A stretch of DNA of 12,401 bases, taken from NCBI GenBank assembly GCA_029260985.1, contig JAJDCE010000066.1:1-12401 (forward strand), read 5' to 3'. Position numbers and translations under genes: made by a program. The notes below the pieces were generated by a model, which saw only the letters and a list, made by a program, of their open reading frames with translations, was not told the origin of the DNA and made no database searches. The DNA is from Patescibacteria group bacterium (GTDB taxonomy: Bacteria; Patescibacteriota; Gracilibacteria; UM-FILTER-43-11). Positions 6,660 to 12,401 of this stretch are shown here, one piece after another. Each line of letters begins with the position of its first letter. Position 1 is the stretch's first letter.

Positions 6660-6688
6660 TTGTTATTTAGCAGTCTAGATATTAAAAT
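6660..6688 (+). promoter_or_regulatory. Probable promoter giving a leaderless mRNA for the 6695 gene
   Basis: TTGTTA (6660-6665), a 17-base spacer and TAAAAT (6683-6688) form a plausible sigma70 promoter. The ATG begins 7 bases after the -10, which is where transcription itself should start, so the mRNA may have no leader. Confidence 0.55.
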
Positions 6689-6694
6689 CGACAC

Positions 6695-8401
6695 ATGAGC
6701 AAAAAGCTACTACTTAAGAAATTGTTGGCTCGTGCGAAGAAGAAGACCTCTGTTTTAGACAAGATTCTTTTTTCAATTCTAGCCCTTGGCTTTGCCATGA
6801 TGATTGCTTTTTTTGCTTATTTAATATGGTTTACGCTCAGCAATCGCAGCGTTACCCACTTTCTTCCATCGGAAAACACAGTGGCCTATTTTGAACTAGA
6901 GGATCTCACCCTTCCTCCAAAATTTGATCAGGAAAAGCTGTTTGATTTAGTTGGTGTAAGCGCAATTTTAACCAAAACTTTTGGGTTGGATGTAGGAGAC
7001 ATACAAGACTACTTAACTCAGGGGCGCTTGGGCTTTGCTCTAATTAAGGATGATGAAGATAAAACGAAACTTTCTCTTTTTTTACGCACTCAGGATAAAT
7101 CGGCTACACTCGATTACTTTGAAAGTTTAGGCGTTGAAGGTGAAACTTTAGCGACTATTGGTGAGAAGAAAAATATTATTTATAGCTACCCACAAAGCCA
7201 TGCCTTTGTATTTAGTTTTATCGGACCTTACTTATTCATATCTCAGGATCTCGACACCCTAAAACAAATCCAATCCGTTCGCCAGAAAGAAGCACCTAGC
7301 CTTAATGAAAATACGAAATACCTAAAATCTCTAGCTAACCTTCCCCGCCAAACGTGGGGCCGTGGCTATCTTAATATTCAAACGCTTAATCTTGGGGCCG
7401 GAAGCCCTATGAGTCCGATGATTACTCCGCTCAAAAGCTTCCTCAATCATTTTGCCCTCACGATCCGAAAGCAGCCGAATGGCTTTCACTTTAACTCGCT
7501 GATGTCAATCAACTCAAAGCTTCTTGCGCTGAAGAAAGGGTACACAGATCCTACTCGGTTTACTTATAGCTTGGCAGACTATATCGGTTCGAAAAATTCA
7601 GCTATTTATATAGGAGGGGCTAACTTGGCTGATGAATGGGAAAATACTTTGGATACGATCAGCAACTTAAACCCTGCTTACGGTATTATTTTAGAGGGTA
7701 TATTGAGAGCTCAGATCGCTAAATTGTTTGGGGATGATGTGAGCTTGCGGGATGATATTTATCCTTTGTTTGAAGGAGAGTATGCTTTGGTGTTTGAAAA
7801 CCTACCGCCTCTGACGGAAGGGCTTGAAACAGAAACGAGTCGCTTTGGGCTGAAGCTGATCCTGAAACATGACGATATGAATTTTGTTAAGGTGAAGCTG
7901 GAAAAACTCCTGGATGGATTTGGTGCGCTCGCTGCTCAATATGCTCCGAAGTTAAAGGTTTTCTTATTGCCAGATGGAACCGAGAGTCGAGAGCTGGTGG
8001 CTGACCCAACAAGACTCACTGAGCTCACAGAAGATTATGAAGATTATGAAATCAAATGTATGGATGTGACGGGCTCGGTGTTCGGCTTTTGCTACACCGT
8101 TACAGATCAGCTGGTTGTTTTAAGCAATCATGTAGACTCAATCAAGGAAACCATTGATCTTTCCACATCACCAAAATTTGTCCTTTCTCAATCTCAGGGG
8201 TTTCGAAAAGCGCTCAGTAATTTGAGTGCAATCAGTGATGAAATCACTTATGTAGCAATGGATAGTACGAGTGAGCTTTTCAAGAACTCAAAGATTGGTC
8301 TTTGGATTAATAATCTATTTGGCCCTTTTGAAGCGGCGACGTGGATCAAACATTATTTTAATGATGGGGTATCGACGGAAGGATTTTTGCTTTTGAAATA
8401 G
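6695..8401 (+). CDS. Membrane-anchored DUF3352-like protein of unknown function
   Basis: The 568-residue protein has a short, strongly basic N-terminus (KKLLLKKLLARAKKK), one transmembrane helix at about 24-48, and a large domain expected outside the membrane. After the helix, FLPSENTVAYFELEDL resembles the opening of DUF3352 proteins, where a Pro-containing turn leads into a strand describing a hydrophobic sheet. The C-terminal part (FRKALSNLSAISDEITYVAMD) fits the same family. No catalytic motif, cysteine pair or repeat domain is visible. An acidic DYEDYE duplication occurs near residues 447-452. The family has no established function. The gene seems to stand alone, with its own promoter and no Shine-Dalgarno. 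Family assignment is by eye and moderate; that it is a real gene is near certain. Confidence 0.85.
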   Translation: MSKKLLLKKLLARAKKKTSVLDKILFSILALGFAMMIAFFAYLIWFTLSNRSVTHFLPSENTVAYFELEDLTLPPKFDQEKLFDLVGVSAILTKTFGLDVGDIQDYLTQGRLGFALIKDDEDKTKLSLFLRTQDKSATLDYFESLGVEGETLATIGEKKNIIYSYPQSHAFVFSFIGPYLFISQDLDTLKQIQSVRQKEAPSLNENTKYLKSLANLPRQTWGRGYLNIQTLNLGAGSPMSPMITPLKSFLNHFALTIRKQPNGFHFNSLMSINSKLLALKKGYTDPTRFTYSLADYIGSKNSAIYIGGANLADEWENTLDTISNLNPAYGIILEGILRAQIAKLFGDDVSLRDDIYPLFEGEYALVFENLPPLTEGLETETSRFGLKLILKHDDMNFVKVKLEKLLDGFGALAAQYAPKLKVFLLPDGTESRELVADPTRLTELTEDYEDYEIKCMDVTGSVFGFCYTVTDQLVVLSNHVDSIKETIDLSTSPKFVLSQSQGFRKALSNLSAISDEITYVAMDSTSELFKNSKIGLWINNLFGPFEAATWIKHYFNDGVSTEGFLLLK

Positions 8402-8434
8402 GACTAAGAACTAAGGATTAGGAATAAGGTCTTG
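8400..8434. repeat. Heptad word array overlapping the stop codon of the 6695 gene
   Basis: AGGACTA, AGAACTA, AGGATTA, GGAATAA and GGTCTTG follow in 7-nt register from the last two bases of the TAG stop codon. The first four are near copies. No T-tract or stable stem accompanies them on the plus strand. Confidence 0.5.
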
Positions 8435-8450
8435 ATCTGTGTTTTTTCAT

Positions 8451-8499
8451 AAAAAAACCCCTCCGGAACACCAGCGTTGCACTGGAGACCGGAGAGGGT
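8451..8499 (-). terminator. Strong intrinsic terminator of the minus-strand GC-rich gene
   Basis: CCCCTCCGG (8458-8466) pairs with CCGGAGAGGG (8489-8498) with a one-base bulge. A second stem CCAG/CTGG lies inside. On the minus strand the hairpin is followed by seven T (plus 8451-8457 are A). It lies about 60 bases past the stop of the gene at 8562-9167. Its high GC matches that gene and not the plus-strand neighbour. Confidence 0.8.
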
Positions 8500-8561
8500 A
8501 AGGGCTTATAACTCAGGTTTCGCGGATCAAGATCCGAAAAACCAAAGAGGAAAGAGCCGAA

Positions 8562-9167
8562 CTACTTGCGAGAGGCGAGGAAATGGTCGTCGTCGAACCA
8601 CGAGTCATCACCCCAGGGGTTGTGGGTGCACAAGGCATGCCTATCGTCGACCTCGCGCAGGAGCGGACAGTAACTCTCGTTCGCCTGTCGCCAGAGCTGT
8701 CGCCGAGCTACGATAGGGAATTTCATCTGGAGATCTCGCGTAAGCTCGTCTGCACCTACAAAGCAGAGCTCCATCGCACCCTCGGGCACGAGACCAAGCC
8801 TGTCTAGCTCTCGTAGGAGCTCGGAATGCTCGGGATTTACATGATCGCGGATATCGCGGTGGAAACAGACCAAGACGAACTCTCGTTCGCCATCTCGTTT
8901 CTCGGGCGGGAAGTTCTTGTCGTTTATCTTCTTATCGATGTAGTCGTCGTCGAACCCCAAGGCGTCGCGCGCCTCCTCAAGGGTGATGTTGTAGTCCCGG
9001 GTGAACGAGATCGGGGTGATGGTGGGCTTGGGGTGAGTCATGAACTCCTTCAGAAGTTCGGTGAACCTGCCACTCTTGAGAAGCTCCTTGAGCTGGCTCC
9101 TTTCGATGCCACTCTGGGTGATGAGGTCCAGCATTCTTTGACCTTGTTTCAAGCTTGTCCTTGCCAT
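8562..9167 (-). CDS. Conserved hypothetical protein, GC-rich gene of a type seen in Patescibacteria
   Basis: The 201-residue product has no signal peptide or membrane helix. It is charged and probably cytoplasmic. Visible blocks are a helical N-terminus (residues 1-45), the segment ISFTRDYNITLEEARDALGF, the block REFVLVCFHRDI, the stretch LGLVPEGAMELCFVGADELT, MKFPIVARR, and an acidic, Trp-rich end (WGDDSWFDDDHFLASRK). I recognise this arrangement from hypothetical proteins that recur in Patescibacteria genomes, but I know of no function. The gene is clearly richer in GC than everything around it. Unlike its neighbours it has a Shine-Dalgarno, AAGGAA at plus 9173-9178, five bases from the ATG. 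With its own strong terminator it forms a self-contained cassette, which suggests transfer or separate spread (inference). Overlapping frames on the plus strand are by-products of the GC-rich codons. Confidence 0.85.
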   Translation of the reverse strand: MARTSLKQGQRMLDLITQSGIERSQLKELLKSGRFTELLKEFMTHPKPTITPISFTRDYNITLEEARDALGFDDDYIDKKINDKNFPPEKRDGEREFVLVCFHRDIRDHVNPEHSELLRELDRLGLVPEGAMELCFVGADELTRDLQMKFPIVARRQLWRQANESYCPLLREVDDRHALCTHNPWGDDSWFDDDHFLASRK

Positions 9168-9172
9168 GACAA

Positions 9173-9178
9173 TTCCTT
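9173..9178 (-). promoter_or_regulatory. Shine-Dalgarno of the GC-rich gene
   Basis: AAGGAA on the minus strand ends five bases before the ATG at 9165-9167. It supports that start and is the only clear Shine-Dalgarno in the window. Confidence 0.7.
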
Positions 9179-9256
9179 GTGAAGAGCTTTGCTCGAAGGA
9201 GCCGGTTTTAGAGTTTCCCCCAACTTTTCTTCGGTTCTCAACTTCACATCGAATCG

Positions 9257-9265
9257 TGGTAAAAT
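9257..9265 (+). promoter_or_regulatory. Possible extended -10 element
   Basis: TGGTAAAAT reads as an extended -10 (TG, one base, TAAAAT) on the plus strand, 20 bases ahead of the small ORF at 9286. No -35 is visible at the right distance. It may drive the small ORF or a longer groESL transcript. Confidence 0.35.
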
Positions 9266-9285
9266 TAAGTGCTGTGTCTCAGCAA

Positions 9286-9462
9286 ATGTCGCAAGTAGTT
9301 ATTAATGAGCATAGTCAATCATCCACCTCAGTGGAAATTGAATGTATTTCTAGCGAACTATATCACTTTTTTAAATATATGTCAATTTATTTGGAGGCTA
9401 TTCAAAAAATAATTGACACACTGACTAACATTGCTAAAATGGATTGGCACTCGTTTGTTTGA
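9286..9462 (+). CDS. Doubtful 58-residue ORF upstream of groES
   Basis: From the ATG at 9286 a 58-residue protein can be read, ending in TGA at 9460-9462. The C-terminal two thirds would be helical and amphipathic (ELYHFFKYMSIYLEAIQK). A possible extended -10 lies just upstream. Against it: its last 17 codons coincide with the groESL promoter and the first arm of the CIRCE operator, it would be the only gene here ending in TGA, and I recognise no family. The frame stays open upstream to an ATG at 9166, but that start lies inside the GC-rich cassette on the other strand. The rest of the 9168-9412 gap shows no RNA gene or repeat that I can identify. Confidence 0.27.
   Translation: MSQVVINEHSQSSTSVEIECISSELYHFFKYMSIYLEAIQKIIDTLTNIAKMDWHSFV
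9413..9440 (+). promoter_or_regulatory. Sigma70-type promoter of groES-groEL
   Basis: A perfect TTGACA (9413-9418) is followed after 16 bases by TAAAAT (9435-9440), with TG one base ahead of the -10. The start point would be near 9447, inside the CIRCE operator. Confidence 0.85.
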
Positions 9463-9470
9463 AGTGCTAG
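9444..9470 (+). promoter_or_regulatory. CIRCE operator (HrcA-type repressor site)
   Basis: TTGGCACTC, a 9-base spacer and AAGTGCTAG match the CIRCE consensus TTAGCACTC-N9-GAGTGCTAA at 15 of 18 arm positions with the exact spacer length. Position right over the predicted start point, ahead of groES, is typical for HrcA repression that is lifted by heat shock. The hrcA gene itself is not in the window. Confidence 0.88.
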
Positions 9471-9495
9471 GTTTTATTGTCTAATAAAGTTAAAC

Positions 9496-9786
9496 ATGAA
9501 TATCAAACCGCTAAATGGTTATGTGGTCATTAAGCCTCTTGAACAAGAGGAGGTGACAAAGAGTGGCATTATTATTCCTGATACTGCTAATAAGGAAAAA
9601 CCCCAAGAGGGTGAAGTGGTCGCTGTAGCTGAAACTAATATCAGCAACGATGGTGCTAATTTGCCGATCGAATTAAAAGCTGGAGACAAAGTTTTGTACG
9701 GTCGATATTCAGGTGAGGAAATTGAAGTTGATGGAGTCGAATATAAGTTTGTTGAGATGACATCAATACGCGCTATCATCGCATAA
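9496..9786 (+). CDS. groES: Co-chaperonin GroES
   Basis: GroES forms the seven-membered lid that closes the GroEL folding chamber in the cytoplasm. The 96 residues are full length. They show the start NIKPLNGYVVIKPLEQEE, the mobile loop around TKSGIIIPDTA (residues 21-31) that docks to GroEL, the segment KPQEGEVVAVA, and the closing strands KAGDKVLYGRYSGEEIEVDG. The gene is first in the heat-shock operon, about 25 bases behind the CIRCE operator, and groEL follows after 76 bases. There is no Shine-Dalgarno; the leader is A/T-rich. Confidence 0.98.
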   Translation: MNIKPLNGYVVIKPLEQEEVTKSGIIIPDTANKEKPQEGEVVAVAETNISNDGANLPIELKAGDKVLYGRYSGEEIEVDGVEYKFVEMTSIRAIIA

Positions 9787-9790
9787 ATGC

Positions 9791-9860
9791 GATGAAGCTG
9801 AGAGCTTTGAGCGATGAGCTTTGAGCTGATTCATAATTATTAATTCATAATTAACTATTA
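9791..9860. repeat. Ten consecutive heptad words filling the groES-groEL spacer
   Basis: The spacer divides without slip into ten 7-nt words. They are GATGAAG, CTGAGAG, CTTTGAG, CGATGAG, CTTTGAG, CTGATTC, ATAATTA, TTAATTC, ATAATTA and ACTATTA, and the groEL ATG starts two bases later. The first half shares the ending GAG and the second half shares ATT at offset 4-6. Two words occur twice exactly. This is the longest unbroken array in the window, and it lies inside an operon, so it is transcribed. Confidence 0.7.
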
Positions 9861-9862
9861 AG

Positions 9863-11545
9863 ATGGCTAAAGATATATTACATAGTGATGATGCCCGTCA
9901 GAAATTACTGGATGGGATAGAAAAATTAAATAACGCGGTTCGAGTAACCATGGGGCCGAAGGGTCGTAATGTTCTTTTGGAGCGGAAATATGGTTCACCG
10001 ACTATTACCAATGATGGGGTCACGATTGCCCGCGAGATTGAATTGGAAGATCCGTTTGAAAACATGGGAGCACAGCTCGTGAAGGAAGTGGCCAATAAAA
10101 CTAATGATGTGGCAGGAGACGGTACTACAACTGCGACTGTGATGGCTCATGCGATCATTAAGGAAGGAATGCATCACATTACGACCAATAAGGTGAATCC
10201 AATGCTTCTTAAGAAAGGGATTCAGGATGCGGTTCAGGTGGTTGTGGATGAGCTGGATAAGATGAAGAAAGATATCAAGAGCAAAGAGGAGATGGCTCAA
10301 GTTGGAACTATTTCTGCTCAGAATCCGGAAGTGGGCAAGCTGATTGCTGAAGTGTTTGAAAAAGTGGGTGAGAATGGAGTGGTTCAAGTTGAAGAAGGTC
10401 AGACGATGGGACTTTCGATTGATATGGTGGAAGGAATGCAGTTCGACAATGGCTATATTTCTCCGTATATGATCACCGACACGGCTCGAATGGAAGCAGA
10501 GTTTGAAGATGCCCATATATTAATTACAGATCAGAAAATTTCCGGCATTAAGGACATTCTTCCTCTTTTAGAGTCTATGGCACAAGCAGGAAAAAAGAAT
10601 ATGGTGATCTTGGCTGAGGATGTGGATGGTGAAGCGCTTGCGACTCTTGTGGTCAATAAGCTCAGAGGAACCTTCAACACCTTAGCGATTAAAGCACCAG
10701 GTTTTGGTGACCGCCGAAAAGCTATGCTTCAAGATATTGCTACCTTAACTGGAGGTCGAGTGATCAGTGAAGAGGTGGGATTAAAACTTGAAAACGCAAC
10801 TATGGAAGATCTTGGCCGAGCACGAAAAGTGGTTTCCACTAAAGATCATACAACTGTTGTTGAGGGTAAAGGCCAAGGTGATGCTATTCAAGAACGCATT
10901 GCTCAAATCAAAGTAGAGCTTGATAAATCGACCTCTGACTTTGATAAAGAAAAACTACAAGAACGTTTGGCGAAACTCAGTGGTGGTGTAGCAGTGATCA
11001 AAGTTGGGGCGGCTACGGAAGTGGAGCTGAAAGAAAAGAAGCACCGTCTAGAAGATGCGCTTAGCGCAACTCGTGCTGCCGTTGAAGAAGGTGTGGTAAT
11101 TGGTGGTGGCGCTGCTCTTTTCCAGGCCAGTCACAAAATTGATCTGGATAAATTTGCAGACGGAGAAGAACGATTGGGCGCTGAAATTGTTAAGGAAGCT
11201 CTTTCTTACCCCCTTAACCAAATCGCTGAAAATGCTGGGCTGGACGGAGCAGTGGTTCAAGCGAAACTTATTGATGCCTGGAAGAAAGATAAGAATATGG
11301 GGTATGACGCTACCTCTCCGATCAACAAGGCGGTAGAACAGCAACTGACTGACATGTTTGCCGCAGGTATTATTGATCCAAAAAAAGTGACTCGCTCTGC
11401 CTTGGAAAATGCGTCTTCTGTGGCAGCAATGTTCCTGACTACTGAAACGGCTGTGACTGAAATTCCAAAAGAAGAACCAGCTATGCCTGCCGGTGCTCCT
11501 GGAATGGGGGGTATGGGTGGAATGGGGATGCCGGGGATGATGTAA
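9863..11545 (+). CDS. groEL: Chaperonin GroEL (Hsp60)
   Basis: GroEL is the double-ring ATP-driven folding chamber that works with GroES. The 560 residues are close to the family length. Nucleotide-binding motifs are intact: VTMGPKGRNV (28-37), TNDGVTIA with Asp51, and AGDGTTTATV with Asp86. The hinge segment EEGVVIGGGAAL follows near 406-417. The apical domain carries the expected block KISGIKDILPLLE. The C-terminus ends in a Gly-Met tail (GMGGMGGMGMPGMM), as in cytoplasmic GroEL of most bacteria. It is second in the CIRCE-controlled operon. No Shine-Dalgarno precedes the ATG, which instead follows the heptad array directly. The start is confirmed by MAKDI at the N-terminus. Confidence 0.99.
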   Translation: MAKDILHSDDARQKLLDGIEKLNNAVRVTMGPKGRNVLLERKYGSPTITNDGVTIAREIELEDPFENMGAQLVKEVANKTNDVAGDGTTTATVMAHAIIKEGMHHITTNKVNPMLLKKGIQDAVQVVVDELDKMKKDIKSKEEMAQVGTISAQNPEVGKLIAEVFEKVGENGVVQVEEGQTMGLSIDMVEGMQFDNGYISPYMITDTARMEAEFEDAHILITDQKISGIKDILPLLESMAQAGKKNMVILAEDVDGEALATLVVNKLRGTFNTLAIKAPGFGDRRKAMLQDIATLTGGRVISEEVGLKLENATMEDLGRARKVVSTKDHTTVVEGKGQGDAIQERIAQIKVELDKSTSDFDKEKLQERLAKLSGGVAVIKVGAATEVELKEKKHRLEDALSATRAAVEEGVVIGGGAALFQASHKIDLDKFADGEERLGAEIVKEALSYPLNQIAENAGLDGAVVQAKLIDAWKKDKNMGYDATSPINKAVEQQLTDMFAAGIIDPKKVTRSALENASSVAAMFLTTETAVTEIPKEEPAMPAGAPGMGGMGGMGMPGMM

Positions 11546-11567
11546 TTATTTGAATAACCCTAATGTC

Positions 11568-12146
11568 ATGAAAAAAACTATACTACTCATACTCGTGATG
11601 GTTAGTCTATCTGCCTGCAGCCCGAAAACACCTGAAGCAATGGAGAAGAAAGACGGGGAAGTTATGATGGAAAAAGGAGAAAATGACGTGATGAAAAAGG
11701 AAGGTGATGTGATGGAGAAAAAGGAAGAGCATAGAGAAGTGATAGAAGAGGAGGGTTCTATGATGGAGGATAATTCAGTGCTAAAGAATATGAAAATGAC
11801 GGATGTATTTGCCGATGCCGTAAGTATCGACCTTAAAGATGTGGCTAAATCTGGTGCAACCGGCAAGGCATGGCTTGTGTTTAAAGATGGAAAAACCTAT
11901 CATCGCGTCACCTCACCCAATCTACCAGCGCTTACTAATGATGATTTTTATGAAGGCTGGATTGTAAAAGGTCTTTTTTCGATTGTGTCTTCCGGCAAGA
12001 TGGAATTTGATTCAGCAAGAAATGAATGGATCCTTGATTATGTGACGGACGGAGATAAAACCGATCATAAAACCATTGTGATTACTCAGGAGCCCAATGA
12101 TGGCGACCCTGCTCCGGCGAAACATATTATTGAGGGGAAATTTTAA
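11568..12146 (+). CDS. Lipoprotein with a Met/Glu/Lys-rich linker and an RskA-like domain
   Basis: I take the ATG at 11568, not the in-frame TTG at 11550, because it opens a clean lipoprotein signal peptide: MKKTILLILVMVSLSAC, with the lipobox LSAC and the acylated Cys at residue 17. Residues 18-70 are a low-complexity linker with near repeats such as DVMKKEG and DVMEKKE. The remaining 120 or so residues form one domain with GKAWLVFKDGKTYH and the closing EPNDGDPAPAKHIIEGKF. That closing stretch resembles the end of the extracytoplasmic domain of anti-sigma-K factor RskA (EP-GG-PAPT type). No sigma-binding part is present, so an anti-sigma role is not implied. It starts 22 bases after groEL with no terminator between, so it is probably read with the chaperonin operon. 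Function unknown. Confidence 0.88.
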   Translation: MKKTILLILVMVSLSACSPKTPEAMEKKDGEVMMEKGENDVMKKEGDVMEKKEEHREVIEEEGSMMEDNSVLKNMKMTDVFADAVSIDLKDVAKSGATGKAWLVFKDGKTYHRVTSPNLPALTNDDFYEGWIVKGLFSIVSSGKMEFDSARNEWILDYVTDGDKTDHKTIVITQEPNDGDPAPAKHIIEGKF

Positions 12147-12153
12147 TTTTTGT

Positions 12154-12182
12154 GGGCTGGATTTAACAGCTCTTTGTTCTTA
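12154..12182 (+). terminator. Weak intrinsic terminator after the lipoprotein gene
   Basis: GGGCTG (12154-12159) pairs with CAGCTC (12167-12172) with one G-T pair and a 7-nt loop, followed by a T-rich tract. It lies just behind the lipoprotein stop codon and would end the groES-groEL-lipoprotein transcript. Confidence 0.45.
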
Positions 12183-12214
12183 TTCTAAGATCGACTGGAA
12201 TGGGCGGTTTTGGT

Positions 12215-12234
12215 TTTAGCTTGCAAAAGCTAAA
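12215..12234. other. Perfect 8-bp hairpin with GCAA loop ahead of the last gene
   Basis: TTTAGCTT and AAGCTAAA flank the tetraloop GCAA, a GNRA-type loop that is stable in RNA. There is no T-tract on either strand, so a terminator is unlikely. It sits about 40 bases before the start codon of the last gene and could be a leader structure or a binding site. No function can be assigned. Confidence 0.35.
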
Positions 12235-12274
12235 GAAAGAATATAGCTTACCCTACTATAAAAGTTACTAAATT

Positions 12275-12401
12275 ATGGTAAAGCCTATCTTTGGAAAACT
12301 ATCAGAAACGGATTATACGGATCGCATAAATACCCCCGCTAAAAATCCTGAATATTATGAGCGATTTCATCAGCCGCTTATAGATAAGGCGAAGGCAAAA
12401 A
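12275..12401 (+). CDS. N-terminal part of an unidentified gene (cut by window end)
   Basis: From the ATG at 12275 the frame stays open for 42 codons to the end of the window. The product is hydrophilic, with many Lys, Asp and Tyr residues, and starts MVKPIFGKLSETDYTDRINT. It has no signal peptide or membrane helix in this part. A TATAAA at 12257-12262 could be its -10, but no -35 fits. No Shine-Dalgarno is present, as elsewhere in the window. I do not recognise the family from this fragment. Confidence 0.6.
   Translation, partial: MVKPIFGKLSETDYTDRINTPAKNPEYYERFHQPLIDKAKAK

Noticed and set aside
8519..8545. Inverted repeat CGGATC-AA-GATCCG behind the GC-rich gene
   Set aside because: The loop is too short for the full stem, and no T-tract follows on the minus strand. 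The stronger hairpin at 8451-8499 is the terminator.
8669..8892. A 14-bp exact repeat (AACTCTCGTTCGCC) within the GC-rich gene
   Set aside because: A match of this length is expected about once by chance in a window of this size, and both copies are coding.
8477..9182. Three plus-strand frames (79, 74 and 118 codons) opposite the GC-rich gene
   Set aside because: The minus-strand frame has a Shine-Dalgarno, a terminator and a recognisable protein pattern. High GC content leaves stop-poor frames on the other strand.
9166..9285. Upstream extension of the small ORF to an ATG at 9166
   Set aside because: The start lies within the start region of the minus-strand gene, and the extension crosses its leader. 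If anything is translated, the ATG at 9286 behind the possible -10 is more likely.
9995..10516. Long open frame of 173 codons on the minus strand inside groEL
   Set aside because: It is antisense to strongly conserved GroEL sequence, its product is rich in His, Ser and Asn with no family resemblance, and it is explained by groEL codon use.
1..12401. tRNA, rRNA, CRISPR arrays, transposases or phage genes
   Set aside because: Looked for by eye on both strands. The spaced repeats seen have periods of 7-11 nt, far too short for CRISPR, and no mobile-element gene or tRNA cloverleaf was recognised.

Overview
The window looks like a chromosomal piece of a member of the Candidate Phyla Radiation (Patescibacteria), possibly from the Peregrinibacteria/Gracilibacteria side. 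This is inferred from gene style, not from a marker tree. The pointers are a surface-protein tail of the threonine-rich type common there, a DUF3352-like membrane protein, a GC-rich hypothetical gene of a type I associate with these bacteria, an RskA-like lipoprotein, and genes that mostly lack Shine-Dalgarno sequences. Base composition is moderately AT-rich, except for one GC-rich gene. The standard code fits: no gene is broken by an in-frame TGA.

Layout. 1-168: tail of a surface protein, then a terminator. 300-2651: secD, enlarged by about 340 residues that include a parvulin prolyl isomerase. 2746-3264: an RNase HI-type nuclease. 3380-3703 and 3924-4199, both on the minus strand: thioredoxin and HU, each with its own promoter. 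4347-6575: topA, divergent from HU. 6695-8401: a membrane-anchored DUF3352-like protein, probably on a leaderless mRNA. 8451-9178, minus strand: a self-contained GC-rich unit with terminator, hypothetical gene and a clear Shine-Dalgarno. 9413-11545: the heat-shock operon groES-groEL with a TTGACA/TAAAAT promoter and a CIRCE operator. 11568-12146: a lipoprotein just behind groEL, probably co-transcribed. 12275-12401: start of an unidentified gene.

Much of the window concerns protein export and folding: SecD with a built-in extracytoplasmic foldase, thioredoxin, GroES/GroEL under HrcA/CIRCE-type control, and a lipoprotein appended to the chaperonin operon. Topoisomerase I and HU are divergent neighbours that both act on DNA topology.

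Two features stand out. First, the parvulin inserted into the SecD periplasmic domain, flanked by segments that look like decayed parvulin modules. Second, most intergenic spacers are built from short degenerate words repeated in strict register. The period is 7, 8 or 11 nt depending on the spacer, and the word differs from spacer to spacer. In two cases the words are arranged as inverted arms. A 22-bp exact match between secD and the HU gene is also unexpected.
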